Shown here piece by piece: positions 34,989-42,412 of a stretch of 64,000 bases of DNA. Position 1 is the stretch's first letter; each line of letters starts with the position of its first letter. Both the position numbers and the translations under genes were made by a program. Below the pieces are notes generated by a model, which was given only the letters and a program-made list of their open reading frames with translations, was not told the DNA's origin and did not search any database. Origin of the DNA: Phil1 sp964487565 (GTDB lineage: Bacteria; Bacillota; Clostridia; Christensenellales; CAG-138); the NCBI GenBank assembly GCA_964487565.1, contig CAZARN010000006.1, positions 62,001 through 126,000 on the forward strand, given 5' to 3'.

Positions 34989-35017
34989 ATTCTATCACAC
35001 ATATTTTTTTATGGCAA
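34989..35017 (-). promoter_or_regulatory. Promoter of the MATE gene
   Basis: Minus strand TTGCCA (35017-35012), N17, TAGAAT (34994-34989), about 25 bases before the start codon. Confidence 0.6.
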
Positions 35018-35042
35018 CCGCACGCAGCCAAATGCGTTATGC

Positions 35043-35048
35043 TATAAT
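35043..35048 (+). promoter_or_regulatory. Extended -10 of the unknown membrane-protein gene
   Basis: TGCTATAAT (TG at 35040-35041, TATAAT at 35043-35048) with no good -35, 29 bases before the ATG at 35077. Confidence 0.45.
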
Positions 35049-35076
35049 GATATAAACCATTGAAAGGTAATTGCTT

Positions 35077-35742
35077 ATGAAAAGATTCATTGCCATTGCT
35101 GCGGCGCTCATTATCACGCTAATATATATTCCTGTGCTTGCAGACGGGGCCGACGCGGCAAACGCGCTGTCCTCGCTTTGGGAGACAGAAGGTTATCCCG
35201 AAGATGTCGGCGGCGTTTTCTATGATCAAACCAGCGGCAAATGCGGCGTGCTTCTCACACAGCTTTCCCGGGAACGCGAAAGTGAAATACTCGCGCTCAC
35301 AGACTATCCCGAGGATGTGTTTTTTGTTCAATGCAGCTATTCGCATAAAGATATGTTCGTCGCGCAGCAGCAGATAACCGCAGGCTATATATCCGATAAA
35401 AAAATCGTCGGCGTCGGCATCGGCTGGATATCAGACGACAACGGCGTTACCGGCTTCGGTGAAAGCGGTTATGAGATGCGCGTAGTGGTCGATGTGACCG
35501 AAGAAAACTATGATGAAATGTACGCCCTGCTCTCCGGTGTTTACGGCGATATGGTATATCTTGAGATCAGCAGTCCGATAACAGCCGAAGATAATACCGC
35601 GGAATTACATACGCAGACGTCAGACGGCGAAAAGCCCAACATCGTGCTTTATATCTGCATCGGGATTTTCTTCGCCGCAACAGTGACGGTGTTCGTGTTT
35701 TGGCTCATCAGAATGAAGGAGCGTCATATCGACGGCAAATAA
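35077..35742 (+). CDS. Secreted, C-terminally membrane-anchored protein of unknown function
   Basis: I do not recognise this 221-residue protein. It has a signal peptide (MKRFIAIAAALIITLIYIPVLA), a soluble domain of about 160 residues with YPEDVGGVFYDQTSGKCGVLL, SHKDMFVAQQQI and a G-rich VGVGIGWISDDNGVTGFGESG, then a Ser/Thr/Glu-rich linker and one C-terminal membrane helix (IVLYICIGIFFAATVTVFVFWL) followed by a positive tail. It therefore faces outward, with the tail inside. AAAGG lies nine bases before the ATG. It has its own promoter and terminator, so nothing in the context indicates its job. Confidence 0.75.
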   Translation: MKRFIAIAAALIITLIYIPVLADGADAANALSSLWETEGYPEDVGGVFYDQTSGKCGVLLTQLSRERESEILALTDYPEDVFFVQCSYSHKDMFVAQQQITAGYISDKKIVGVGIGWISDDNGVTGFGESGYEMRVVVDVTEENYDEMYALLSGVYGDMVYLEISSPITAEDNTAELHTQTSDGEKPNIVLYICIGIFFAATVTVFVFWLIRMKERHIDGK

Positions 35743-35755
35743 GCGATAAAACGAA

Positions 35756-35779
35756 TCCCTCCGGCATATACCGGAGGGA
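35756..35779. terminator. Terminator hairpin between convergent genes
   Basis: TCCCTCCGG-CATATA-CCGGAGGGA, a 9-bp perfect stem; moderately T-rich sequence follows on each strand. Serves the unknown membrane protein (+) and rpoD (-). Confidence 0.8.
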
Positions 35780-35798
35780 CTTATTATTGTGCTATTCC

Positions 35799-36887
35799 TT
35801 ATTCAAGGAAGTCCTTGAGTTTCTTACTGCGTGACGGATGGCGCAGTTTTCTCAATGCTTTCGCCTCGATCTGGCGTATGCGCTCGCGCGTAACGTTGAA
35901 CTCGCGTCCGACCTCTTCAAGCGTGCGCGCCTTGCCGTCGTCTAGTCCGAAGCGCAGACGCAGCACCTTTTCCTCTCGCGGGGTGAGTGTGTCAAGCACC
36001 TCCATAAGCTGTTCCTTCAAAAGCGTGAAGGAAGCCATATCGTCCGGCGCCGGCGCATCGTCATCCTTTATAAAGTCGCCCAGATGACTGTCCTCTTCCT
36101 CTCCGATAGGGGTTTCAAGGGAAACAGGCTCCTGCGCGACCTTTATTATCTCGCGCACCTTCTCCTCCGAGATACCCATCTCCGCCGCGATCTCATCCGG
36201 ACGCGGCTCGCGCCCATATTCCTGCAAAAGCTGACGGTTCACACGGATAAGCTTATTTATCGTTTCGACCATATGCACAGGTATTCGTATGGTGCGGGCC
36301 TGATCGGCTATCGCGCGGGTTATCGCCTGCCTTATCCACCATGTAGCATAGGTTGAAAACTTATAGCCCTTCCTGTAATCGAACTTCTCCACAGCCTTTA
36401 TGAGGCCCAGATTGCCCTCCTGAATGAGATCAAGGAAAAGCATTCCGCGGCCGACATAGCGTTTGGCAACCGACACGACAAGACGCAGGTTGGCTTCCGC
36501 AAGCTGTTGCTTCGCCTCCTGATCGCCGTCGGCCATGCGCTTTGCTATATCGATCTCCTCTGCGGCTGAAAGCAAAGGAACTTTGCCGATTTCCTTAAGA
36601 TACATCCTCACAGGATCGTCAATTGCGACGCCCTCCGTTGCCGATGTATCCTCGATTTCGGTGGTATCGTCGCTTATATCCTCTGCGACCTCTGCCTCTT
36701 CTTCAACGATGTCGATATTGAGGGACTCAAATCTGTCATAGAGCCTCTCGATCTGGTCGGAATCAAGCTCCATCTCCTCAAGGGTATCCATGACTTCCTT
36801 ATAAGTCAGTACGCCCTTAGCCTTGCCGCGTTCTATGAGTTCCTCTACCTTGTTCATCTTGGGTTCTTTGCCGTCCAATGCGCCCAC
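35799..36887 (-). CDS. rpoD: Primary RNA polymerase sigma factor (SigA/RpoD)
   Basis: The housekeeping sigma factor. In 362 residues: region 1.1 (KGVLTYKEVMDTLEEMELDSDQI), an acidic stretch, region 1.2 (DDPVRMYLKEIGKVPLL), regions 2.1-2.4 (LRLVVSVAKRYVGRGMLFLDL, YATWWIRQAITRAI), region 3, and region 4.2 (EEVGREFNVTRERIRQIEAK, ALRKLRHPSRS). Size is like B. subtilis SigA. The start is unclear: GTG at 36887, TTG at 36878 (eight bases after AAAGGGAG) or ATG at 36857. It follows dnaG by 11 bases, in the dgt-dnaG-rpoD order of many clostridia. Confidence 0.97.
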   Translation of the reverse strand: MGALDGKEPKMNKVEELIERGKAKGVLTYKEVMDTLEEMELDSDQIERLYDRFESLNIDIVEEEAEVAEDISDDTTEIEDTSATEGVAIDDPVRMYLKEIGKVPLLSAAEEIDIAKRMADGDQEAKQQLAEANLRLVVSVAKRYVGRGMLFLDLIQEGNLGLIKAVEKFDYRKGYKFSTYATWWIRQAITRAIADQARTIRIPVHMVETINKLIRVNRQLLQEYGREPRPDEIAAEMGISEEKVREIIKVAQEPVSLETPIGEEEDSHLGDFIKDDDAPAPDDMASFTLLKEQLMEVLDTLTPREEKVLRLRFGLDDGKARTLEEVGREFNVTRERIRQIEAKALRKLRHPSRSKKLKDFLE

Positions 36888-36898
36888 TCCCTTTGCTT

Positions 36899-38659
36899 TT
36901 ATTTGTATCTCGTAAGTTTTATTTGCAGTTTGTTTATCTGTTCAATCATTTCCATGTTTTTGCTGTTGTTGTACTCATCGGTAAGTTCCTTTATCCGCTG
37001 CTCGATTTCGCGCCGCACAAGCGTTTTTATACAGTCATCCGCAACAGTTTCGGCGTTGTCCGCAATGGAATCATCGGCAAATACCGATGCGGCGGCGTCC
37101 GGGTCCTTAAGGCCCGCGATCAGCGACGGCATGTCCGGCGAGGCGTTCCCCCCGGCATACGCCAACAAAATCGCCTCGGCAAACTCCGCAAGGCCTGGGT
37201 TTGTGAACGCCACGTTTTCCGCCGCCATTCTCGCGCTCACATGTGCTGCCGCCTCGGCGCTGCCAAGCATACACGCGGCAAGCGTTCGCTCGGTCTTATC
37301 CGTCTCAGGAAGCATCTCTGCGTCCCGCCTGCTCCTAGTATTCCGGATTTTTCCAACGGTATTCTCAGTCGCCCCGGCGGCAACTCCGCACTGCGCGCGG
37401 ATGGTATCCTCGGGAATACCTGTTTTTCTTGCAACGAACGGAATATAGCGGTCCTTCTCCACAGGCTGCAGCGTGCCTATGAAAGCGCAGGCCTTCACGG
37501 CGAAAGCTTCACGCCCGTTCTCACTCATCAGATCAAAGCTTTCCGCCATGTTTGCAAGGCGGAAACCGTTTCCGGTCATCGCCGTGTCACGCAGCTTAAG
37601 GAAGGCATTTTTCCCGTACTTTCGCACATAATCATCCGGATCAAGATCGTCCGGGATTTTGATCACGCGCACGTCAAGTCCTTCGTGACCCAGAATATCG
37701 ATACCTCTGAGCGTGGCGTTCTGACCGGCGCTGTCCCCGTCATAGCACAGGAACACTTTATCTGTGAAGCGCTTCACCAGCCTAGCCTGAGACTGTGTCA
37801 TCGCAGTGCCCAGCGAAGCCACTGCATTTGATATGCCTGCCGCATGGAGGCTTATCACATCCATATAGCCTTCAACCATGATCAGCTCTCCCTTGAGGCC
37901 TTTCTGCATATTCATGGCATATAGGTTATTGCGTTTGTTGTATATGGGCGTATCGCCGGTGTTGATGTACTTAGGCTGCTCGTCCTTCTTGAGCGTGCGC
38001 GCACCAAAGCCAAGCACACGTCCGTTGGTGGCAATTATGGGATAAATCAGCCGTCCCCGGTATGCGTCATAGCAGCCGTCCCCTGCTTTGTTGCGTATCG
38101 CAACGCCCGCGTCTATAAGCTCCCTGTCCGTAAAGCCCTTCTTCTTCAAGTATCCGGAAACTTCATCCCATGAATCCGGTGCGAACCCGAGGCCGAAGCG
38201 CACAACGGTTTCCCATTCAACGCCTCTTTTTTTCAGATATTTTCTCGCCTGCTCTCCTGCGTCGCTTTTCAATTTTTCATGATAAAAGCGCGCAGCAGCC
38301 TTGCAAACCGCATAAAGCTTGTCCTTATATGCCCGCTCGGCACGCAATTTTTCATCGTTTATCTCATCCGGAAGCTCCATTCCGGCCCGCTGGGCAAGCA
38401 TCGTGACCGCTTCTGAAAAAGAGACCTTTTCAACCTTCATCACAAGGTTTATCACCCCGCCGCCGGCATGACAGCCGAAGCAATAAAACATCTGCTTCTC
38501 GCTTTGCACGGAAAACGACGGCGTCTTTTCATTGTGGAGCGGACAGCATCCCCAGAAACGTCCGCCCTTTGGAGAAAGAGCTGTATAATCCGAAGCGACG
38601 GATACAATATCGGTTTTGGCAAGGAGCTCGTTGAGCCATTCTTCAGGGAAGTTCGACAT
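36899..38659 (-). CDS. dnaG: DNA primase
   Basis: It makes RNA primers at the replication fork. The 586 residues have the N-terminal CHC2 zinc ribbon (CCPLHNEKTPSFSV, FYCFGCHAGG), the RNA-polymerase core with TOPRIM motif MVEGYMDVISLHAAG and YDGDSAGQNATLRG, and a C-terminal helicase-interaction domain (about 430-586). Two adjacent ATGs occur; the second (38659) is seven bases after AGGAG and is preferred. It is co-directional with dgt and rpoD. Confidence 0.96.
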   Translation of the reverse strand: MSNFPEEWLNELLAKTDIVSVASDYTALSPKGGRFWGCCPLHNEKTPSFSVQSEKQMFYCFGCHAGGGVINLVMKVEKVSFSEAVTMLAQRAGMELPDEINDEKLRAERAYKDKLYAVCKAAARFYHEKLKSDAGEQARKYLKKRGVEWETVVRFGLGFAPDSWDEVSGYLKKKGFTDRELIDAGVAIRNKAGDGCYDAYRGRLIYPIIATNGRVLGFGARTLKKDEQPKYINTGDTPIYNKRNNLYAMNMQKGLKGELIMVEGYMDVISLHAAGISNAVASLGTAMTQSQARLVKRFTDKVFLCYDGDSAGQNATLRGIDILGHEGLDVRVIKIPDDLDPDDYVRKYGKNAFLKLRDTAMTGNGFRLANMAESFDLMSENGREAFAVKACAFIGTLQPVEKDRYIPFVARKTGIPEDTIRAQCGVAAGATENTVGKIRNTRSRRDAEMLPETDKTERTLAACMLGSAEAAAHVSARMAAENVAFTNPGLAEFAEAILLAYAGGNASPDMPSLIAGLKDPDAAASVFADDSIADNAETVADDCIKTLVRREIEQRIKELTDEYNNSKNMEMIEQINKLQIKLTRYK

Positions 38660-38688
38660 CATACCGCTCCTTTCTCAAAATTCCGTAA

Positions 38689-38714
38689 GTTGATATTTTC
38701 CACGAAAAATCAAC
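38689..38714. promoter_or_regulatory. Imperfect dyad upstream of dnaG
   Basis: GTTGATATTTT-CCACG-AAAAATCAAC: arms match apart from one unpaired base. It lies 27 bases before dnaG and could be an operator or a leader hairpin for dnaG-rpoD. No clear -35/-10 was found beside it. Confidence 0.35.
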
Positions 38715-38738
38715 AATTCCTGCTTCGGTTAAAAAATA

Positions 38739-39758
38739 TCAAACCCATTCTCTCGGCACAAACCTGTTCTCATAATCGTTGACGGCGTATCTGTCCGTCA
38801 TACAGGCGATATAATCAGCCGCAACGCGCTCTTTCCCATCCTCGTCTATGAACTTGGTAAAGTCATCCGGCAAAAGGTCAAGGTGCGCAAGATAATACTT
38901 GTAAAGCTGCTCGACAACATGCTTTCCCTTGCCTTCCTCGCGCTTGGCCGCAGCGTTCAGATAAACATGGTCGAACATATATGAGCGGAGTTTCAAAAAT
39001 TTCTCTTTAACATCCTGCGACATGATTATATCGTTTTTGCCATACGAGCCGTAAACCACGTCGAGTATCAGCGTGTTTATCCTTTTACCGTGCGAATGTC
39101 CGAGGATCTCCGTACAGTCGTCCGGAAGCTCTTCCTCGGTTATTACGCCCGCGCGTATGCCGTCATCAATATCATGATTTATATAGGCGATCCTGTCCGA
39201 CAGGCTGACTATCTTTCCTTCAAGCGTCAACGGAACGCCGCCGCCGGAATGGTTGAGAATGCCGTCGCGCACCTCAAATGTCAGGTTCAGGCCTTCGCCC
39301 TCGTTCTCAAGCTTTTCGACGACCCTGAGGCTTTGCACGTTATGTTCGAAACCTCCCGGCACCAGATCATTGAGAACGCTTTCGCCGGCATGGCCGAACG
39401 GCGTGTGTCCGAGATCATGCCCCAGTGCGATCGCTTCGGTAAGGTCTTCGTTGAGGCGCAGGCCGCGCGCGATCGTGCGCGCGATCTGACTGACCTCAAG
39501 CGTATGCGTGAGACGGGTGCGGTAATGATCCCCTGCCGGCGAAAGGAACACCTGCGTCTTATGTTTCAGCCTTCTGAATGATTTGCAATGGATTATCCTG
39601 TCGCGGTCCCTTTGGAAATCCGTGCGCAGCGGGCATGGATCGATAGGTTTCTCACGCCCGCGAGTATTTCTTGAAAGTGTAGCATAAGGCGAAAGCGTGT
39701 CCGCTTCAAGCTGTTCAACATGCTCCCTCATGAACCCTCTCGTAATATCGTCTTCCAT
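38739..39758 (-). CDS. dgt: Deoxyguanosinetriphosphate triphosphohydrolase-like HD protein
   Basis: An HD-domain enzyme that removes triphosphate from dNTPs. The 339 residues contain the N-terminal RTDFQRDRDRIIHCKSFRRL, and the HD metal site made of RTRLTHTLEVSQIAR, GHDLGHTPFGHAGE and later SDRIAYINHD. The ATG at 39758 is seven bases after GGAGG; a longer frame reaching 39851 is not needed. It sits before dnaG-rpoD as in other Firmicutes. A link between dNTP level and replication priming is plausible. Confidence 0.93.
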   Translation of the reverse strand: MEDDITRGFMREHVEQLEADTLSPYATLSRNTRGREKPIDPCPLRTDFQRDRDRIIHCKSFRRLKHKTQVFLSPAGDHYRTRLTHTLEVSQIARTIARGLRLNEDLTEAIALGHDLGHTPFGHAGESVLNDLVPGGFEHNVQSLRVVEKLENEGEGLNLTFEVRDGILNHSGGGVPLTLEGKIVSLSDRIAYINHDIDDGIRAGVITEEELPDDCTEILGHSHGKRINTLILDVVYGSYGKNDIIMSQDVKEKFLKLRSYMFDHVYLNAAAKREEGKGKHVVEQLYKYYLAHLDLLPDDFTKFIDEDGKERVAADYIACMTDRYAVNDYENRFVPREWV

Positions 39759-39851
39759 GCTTTGCCTCCGATATATTTGTATTATTGGCGTTATTTTCTT
39801 CGTTTTTTTGCAAAATCCTTTTTTATGGTCAAAAAAACCTTTCTGCACCAT

Positions 39852-39882
39852 AAAAACAGCCTCCGCATGAAGCGGAGGCTGT
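39852..39882 (-). terminator. Terminator of the rplM-rpsI operon
   Basis: Minus strand ACAGCCTCCGC-TTCAT-GCGGAGGCTGT followed by TTTTTA; 11-bp perfect stem 18 bases after the rpsI stop. Confidence 0.92.
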
Positions 39883-39899
39883 ATGAGCGCAAAACAAAG

Positions 39900-40295
39900 T
39901 TAACGCTTGCTGAACTGCGGTGCGCGACGTGCGGCCTTGAGGCCGTACTTCTTTCTTTCCTTCATTCTCTGGTCACGGGTCAGATAACCGGCCTTTTTAA
40001 GGGCGGAACGAAGCTCCGGATCTGCGATGAGCAGAGCGCGGGCTATGCCGTGACGGATTGCACCGGCCTGACCGGTCGTGCCGCCGCCGTGAACGTTGGC
40101 AACCACGTCGAACTTCGCTGAGGTCTCAGTGAGCACAAGGGGCTCACGGACGATCATCTTGAGGGTCTCATGTCCGAAATAATCCTCAAGGTCGCGCTTG
40201 TTGACGGTGATGGCGCCGGTTCCGGGGAGCAGACGAACGCGGGCAACGGATGACTTACGTCTTCCGGTTCCGAGATACTGAGTGATGTTTGCCAT
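39900..40295 (-). CDS. rpsI: 30S ribosomal protein S9
   Basis: 131 residues ending in KKYGLKAARRAPQFSKR, the basic tail that reaches the P-site tRNA. YLGTGRRKSSVARVRLLPG at the N-terminus is the family signature. It is 18 bases after rplM, the usual pairing. Confidence 0.98.
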   Translation of the reverse strand: MANITQYLGTGRRKSSVARVRLLPGTGAITVNKRDLEDYFGHETLKMIVREPLVLTETSAKFDVVANVHGGGTTGQAGAIRHGIARALLIADPELRSALKKAGYLTRDQRMKERKKYGLKAARRAPQFSKR

Positions 40296-40313
40296 AATCT
40301 TATCTCCTTCCCC

Positions 40314-40745
40314 TTACTTGAGCACGAGCGTCTCGGGCATCTGGGCGGCATGATCATGCTCCGGTCCTGCATAAATGCGGACCTTCTTGAGCATCTTGCT
40401 GCCGAGGGGACCCTTGGGCATCATGCGGCGGATCGCCTCATATACGGCGAACTCAGGCTTCTTCGCGAGAAGATCGCGATAAGGAACCTCTTTAAGTCCT
40501 CCGGGATAACCTGTGTGATGTCTGTAAAGTTTCTGATCGAGCTTACGTCCGGTAAGCCTGACCTTGTCCGCGTTGATGATGATGACGAAATCGCCTGTGT
40601 CAACATGCGGAGTATATATGGGCTTGTTTTTCCCGCGCAGTATAGCGGCAACCTGTGAAGCAAGACGACCGAGCACCATGTCGTTCGCATCAACAACATA
40701 CCACTTACGCTCGAGGGTTTCGCCCTTTGCCATATAGGTCTTCAT
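40314..40745 (-). CDS. rplM: 50S ribosomal protein L13
   Basis: 143 residues: KTYMAKGETLERKWYVVDA at the N-terminus, VVDANDMVLGRLAS, RLTGRKLDQKLYRHHTGYPG and MLPKG-type motif RRMMPKGPLGSKMLKKVRIY. The ATG at 40745 follows AGGAGG; an in-frame extension to 40823 is leader RNA, not protein. It is transcribed with rpsI from its own promoter. Confidence 0.98.
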   Translation of the reverse strand: MKTYMAKGETLERKWYVVDANDMVLGRLASQVAAILRGKNKPIYTPHVDTGDFVIIINADKVRLTGRKLDQKLYRHHTGYPGGLKEVPYRDLLAKKPEFAVYEAIRRMMPKGPLGSKMLKKVRIYAGPEHDHAAQMPETLVLK

Positions 40746-40848
40746 GGCTAATCCTCCTGAAGGTAATAATTTGATGATCGCTCGCGCAGAAAGTCTCCAT
40801 GCCGCCGGGGCTAGTGGCTGCATACATCCATCCTGCAGAACACGCGGA
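40746..40848 (-). ncRNA. Probable L13 leader RNA
   Basis: About 100 bases of untranslated leader lie between the promoter and rplM. It holds the segment GTGTTCTGCAGGATGGATG and several short complementary stretches (CTGCAG, GCCACTAGC, GCCGGGGC). The position and length fit the L13 autoregulatory leaders known in Firmicutes, but the structure was not computed. Confidence 0.45.
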
Positions 40849-40852
40849 TATT

Positions 40853-40881
40853 ATTTTATCGAATCGAGCCTGACATGTCAA
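40853..40881 (-). promoter_or_regulatory. Promoter of rplM-rpsI
   Basis: Minus strand TTGACA (40881-40876), N17, TAAAAT (40858-40853), just downstream of the trmL stop. Confidence 0.85.
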
Positions 40882-40926
40882 GCGAAAAAGTGCCTGTTTG
40901 AGCGATTATTTTCAAATTTGTCCTCA

Positions 40927-41388
40927 TCAGGCCATATCGGGAAAGCCTGTCTGCCTCAACGCCTCATATAATACGATCGCCACGGCGTTTGACAGGTTCA
41001 GCGAGCGTCTCTCGTCAAGCATCGGAATGCGTATTGTGTCTTTCGCTCTTGATGCGAGAAGCGCTTGCCCGAGCCCGGCGGTTTCCTTGCCGAAAACGAG
41101 AAAGTCGCCATCGCTGTAGCTCACATCGCAATAGGAGCGCACGGCATGTGTTGATGTTAAATAAAAACGGCCTCCCGGATTCTTTTTCTCAACTTCTTCG
41201 TATGAGTCATAATAACTGACGTCGAGATACTTCCAGTAATCAAGTCCCGCGCGTTTGAGATGTTTGTCGTCAACCGAAAAGCCGAGCGGACGCACAAGAT
41301 GCAGCCTTGCCCCCGTAATTGCGCAGGTACGCGATATATTGCCGGTGTTCTCGGGTATTTCGGGCTCGACAAGCACGATATTGAGCAT
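40927..41388 (-). CDS. trmL: tRNA (cytidine/uridine-34 2'-O)-methyltransferase
   Basis: A SPOUT methyltransferase that modifies the wobble base of tRNA-Leu. 153 residues with NIVLVEPEIPENTGNISRTCA at the start, the SAM-binding trefoil-knot region (LVFGKETAGLG, IRIPMLDERRSLNLSNAVAI) and a normal length for TrmL/CspR. GGGG lies before the ATG; it is 13 bases after the hydrolase gene and probably co-transcribed. Confidence 0.94.
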   Translation of the reverse strand: MLNIVLVEPEIPENTGNISRTCAITGARLHLVRPLGFSVDDKHLKRAGLDYWKYLDVSYYDSYEEVEKKNPGGRFYLTSTHAVRSYCDVSYSDGDFLVFGKETAGLGQALLASRAKDTIRIPMLDERRSLNLSNAVAIVLYEALRQTGFPDMA

Positions 41389-41400
41389 ATTACACCCCTG

Positions 41401-42408
41401 TTATTTATAAAAGAAACTGTTACCGCCATATGTCGCATAATATGTAAATGCGCTCCATGACGTTCCCTTTGACGAAGACCTGAAATACAACACGTTTTCC
41501 GGCAACAGCATATCTCCGTTGACAAATATCTGTTTCACAGCCGCCACCGCCGTGGCAGACGGCGTGACGGAATATATGCTGTCATTGGCGACTGAAAACT
41601 GGTATTTCTGGAATATCACGCCTTTGACCGTATCGGGGAAGCCTGAGCTTTTTATTCTGTTATATATCACGTTTGCAACAGCCGCCTGTGCTTCAATCGA
41701 GCTGCCGTTTGCCTCCCTGTGCACGACCTGCGCGATAAGCATGAGCTCATCCGCGGTGAATCCGTTCGCGTCGGAAAACGATCCGTTCCCGGAAGGCTTT
41801 TGCGTCTGTGTCGGGGTCGAAGTCGGTTTTGCCGTGGCTGTCGACTGCGGTTTGGGCGTCGCCGTTGCAGGTGAACCGAATTCGGCGAACTGCTTGAGCA
41901 CATAACCTCGGTCATCATCGATCTTTATCCTGTACCAGTCTCCGCTTTCGCCTGTAATGGTTATTTTCGCGTTTCTGCCAAGCTCGCGGATGATATCGTA
42001 TTTTGTCCCGGGGCCTTTGCGCATGTTGGCGCTTCCGGCGTTGATATATCCGGCTTTATATTCGCTGTACTCGTCTATCTTATATTCATGTGTCGGCGAA
42101 GGAGACGGCTCGGCTGAAGCTGACGGCGTTGGTGAAGGCGTGATTTCCGGCGTTGGTGAAGGCTTGTCCGGAGAAGGAGTTGCCGCCTGTACGGCGGTAT
42201 GCACCTTGTAAGGCGTCGTGCTCACCGTCGGGCACGGCGTGATATCGATCACCTCCGGCTGTTCCTCCTGCGCGGATTCGTTTTCAACAAGCGCAAGGCT
42301 GTCGAGCTCTTCCTGTGAATATATGTTCGCTGTATCCGCAACGGCCATGCAGCCTGTCAGCATGGCCATAATAAGCGGTAATACGAGTTGATGAACAAGT
42401 CGCTTCAC
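41401..42408 (-). CDS. Lipoprotein with SH3 domain and SleB-type cell wall hydrolase domain
   Basis: A 335-residue secreted lipoprotein: signal and lipobox MLTGC (Cys20), a long Pro/Ser/Thr linker (about 57-105), a bacterial SH3 domain (about 117-178, INAGSANMRKGPGTKYDIIREL), a second low-complexity linker (180-212), and a C-terminal Hydrolase_2/SleB domain (ADELMLIAQVVHREANGSSI, AAVANVIYNRIKSSGFPDTV). The Glu in HREANG is the expected catalytic residue. SleB-like enzymes cut peptidoglycan, in spores the cortex during germination; the lipid anchor and SH3 suggest the vegetative or spore surface. It lies five bases after hslU, where B. subtilis has codY. Confidence 0.88.
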   Translation of the reverse strand: MKRLVHQLVLPLIMAMLTGCMAVADTANIYSQEELDSLALVENESAQEEQPEVIDITPCPTVSTTPYKVHTAVQAATPSPDKPSPTPEITPSPTPSASAEPSPSPTHEYKIDEYSEYKAGYINAGSANMRKGPGTKYDIIRELGRNAKITITGESGDWYRIKIDDDRGYVLKQFAEFGSPATATPKPQSTATAKPTSTPTQTQKPSGNGSFSDANGFTADELMLIAQVVHREANGSSIEAQAAVANVIYNRIKSSGFPDTVKGVIFQKYQFSVANDSIYSVTPSATAVAAVKQIFVNGDMLLPENVLYFRSSSKGTSWSAFTYYATYGGNSFFYK

Positions 42409-42412
42409 GGCT

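Noticed and set aside
40746..40823. An N-terminal extension of L13 in the same frame.
   Set aside because: The family starts at the ATG at 40745 with AGGAGG; the extension lies in the leader RNA.
41800..42240. Repeat-like pattern of Pro/Ser/Thr codons.
   Set aside because: It is a low-complexity linker of the SleB-like lipoprotein, not a DNA repeat array.
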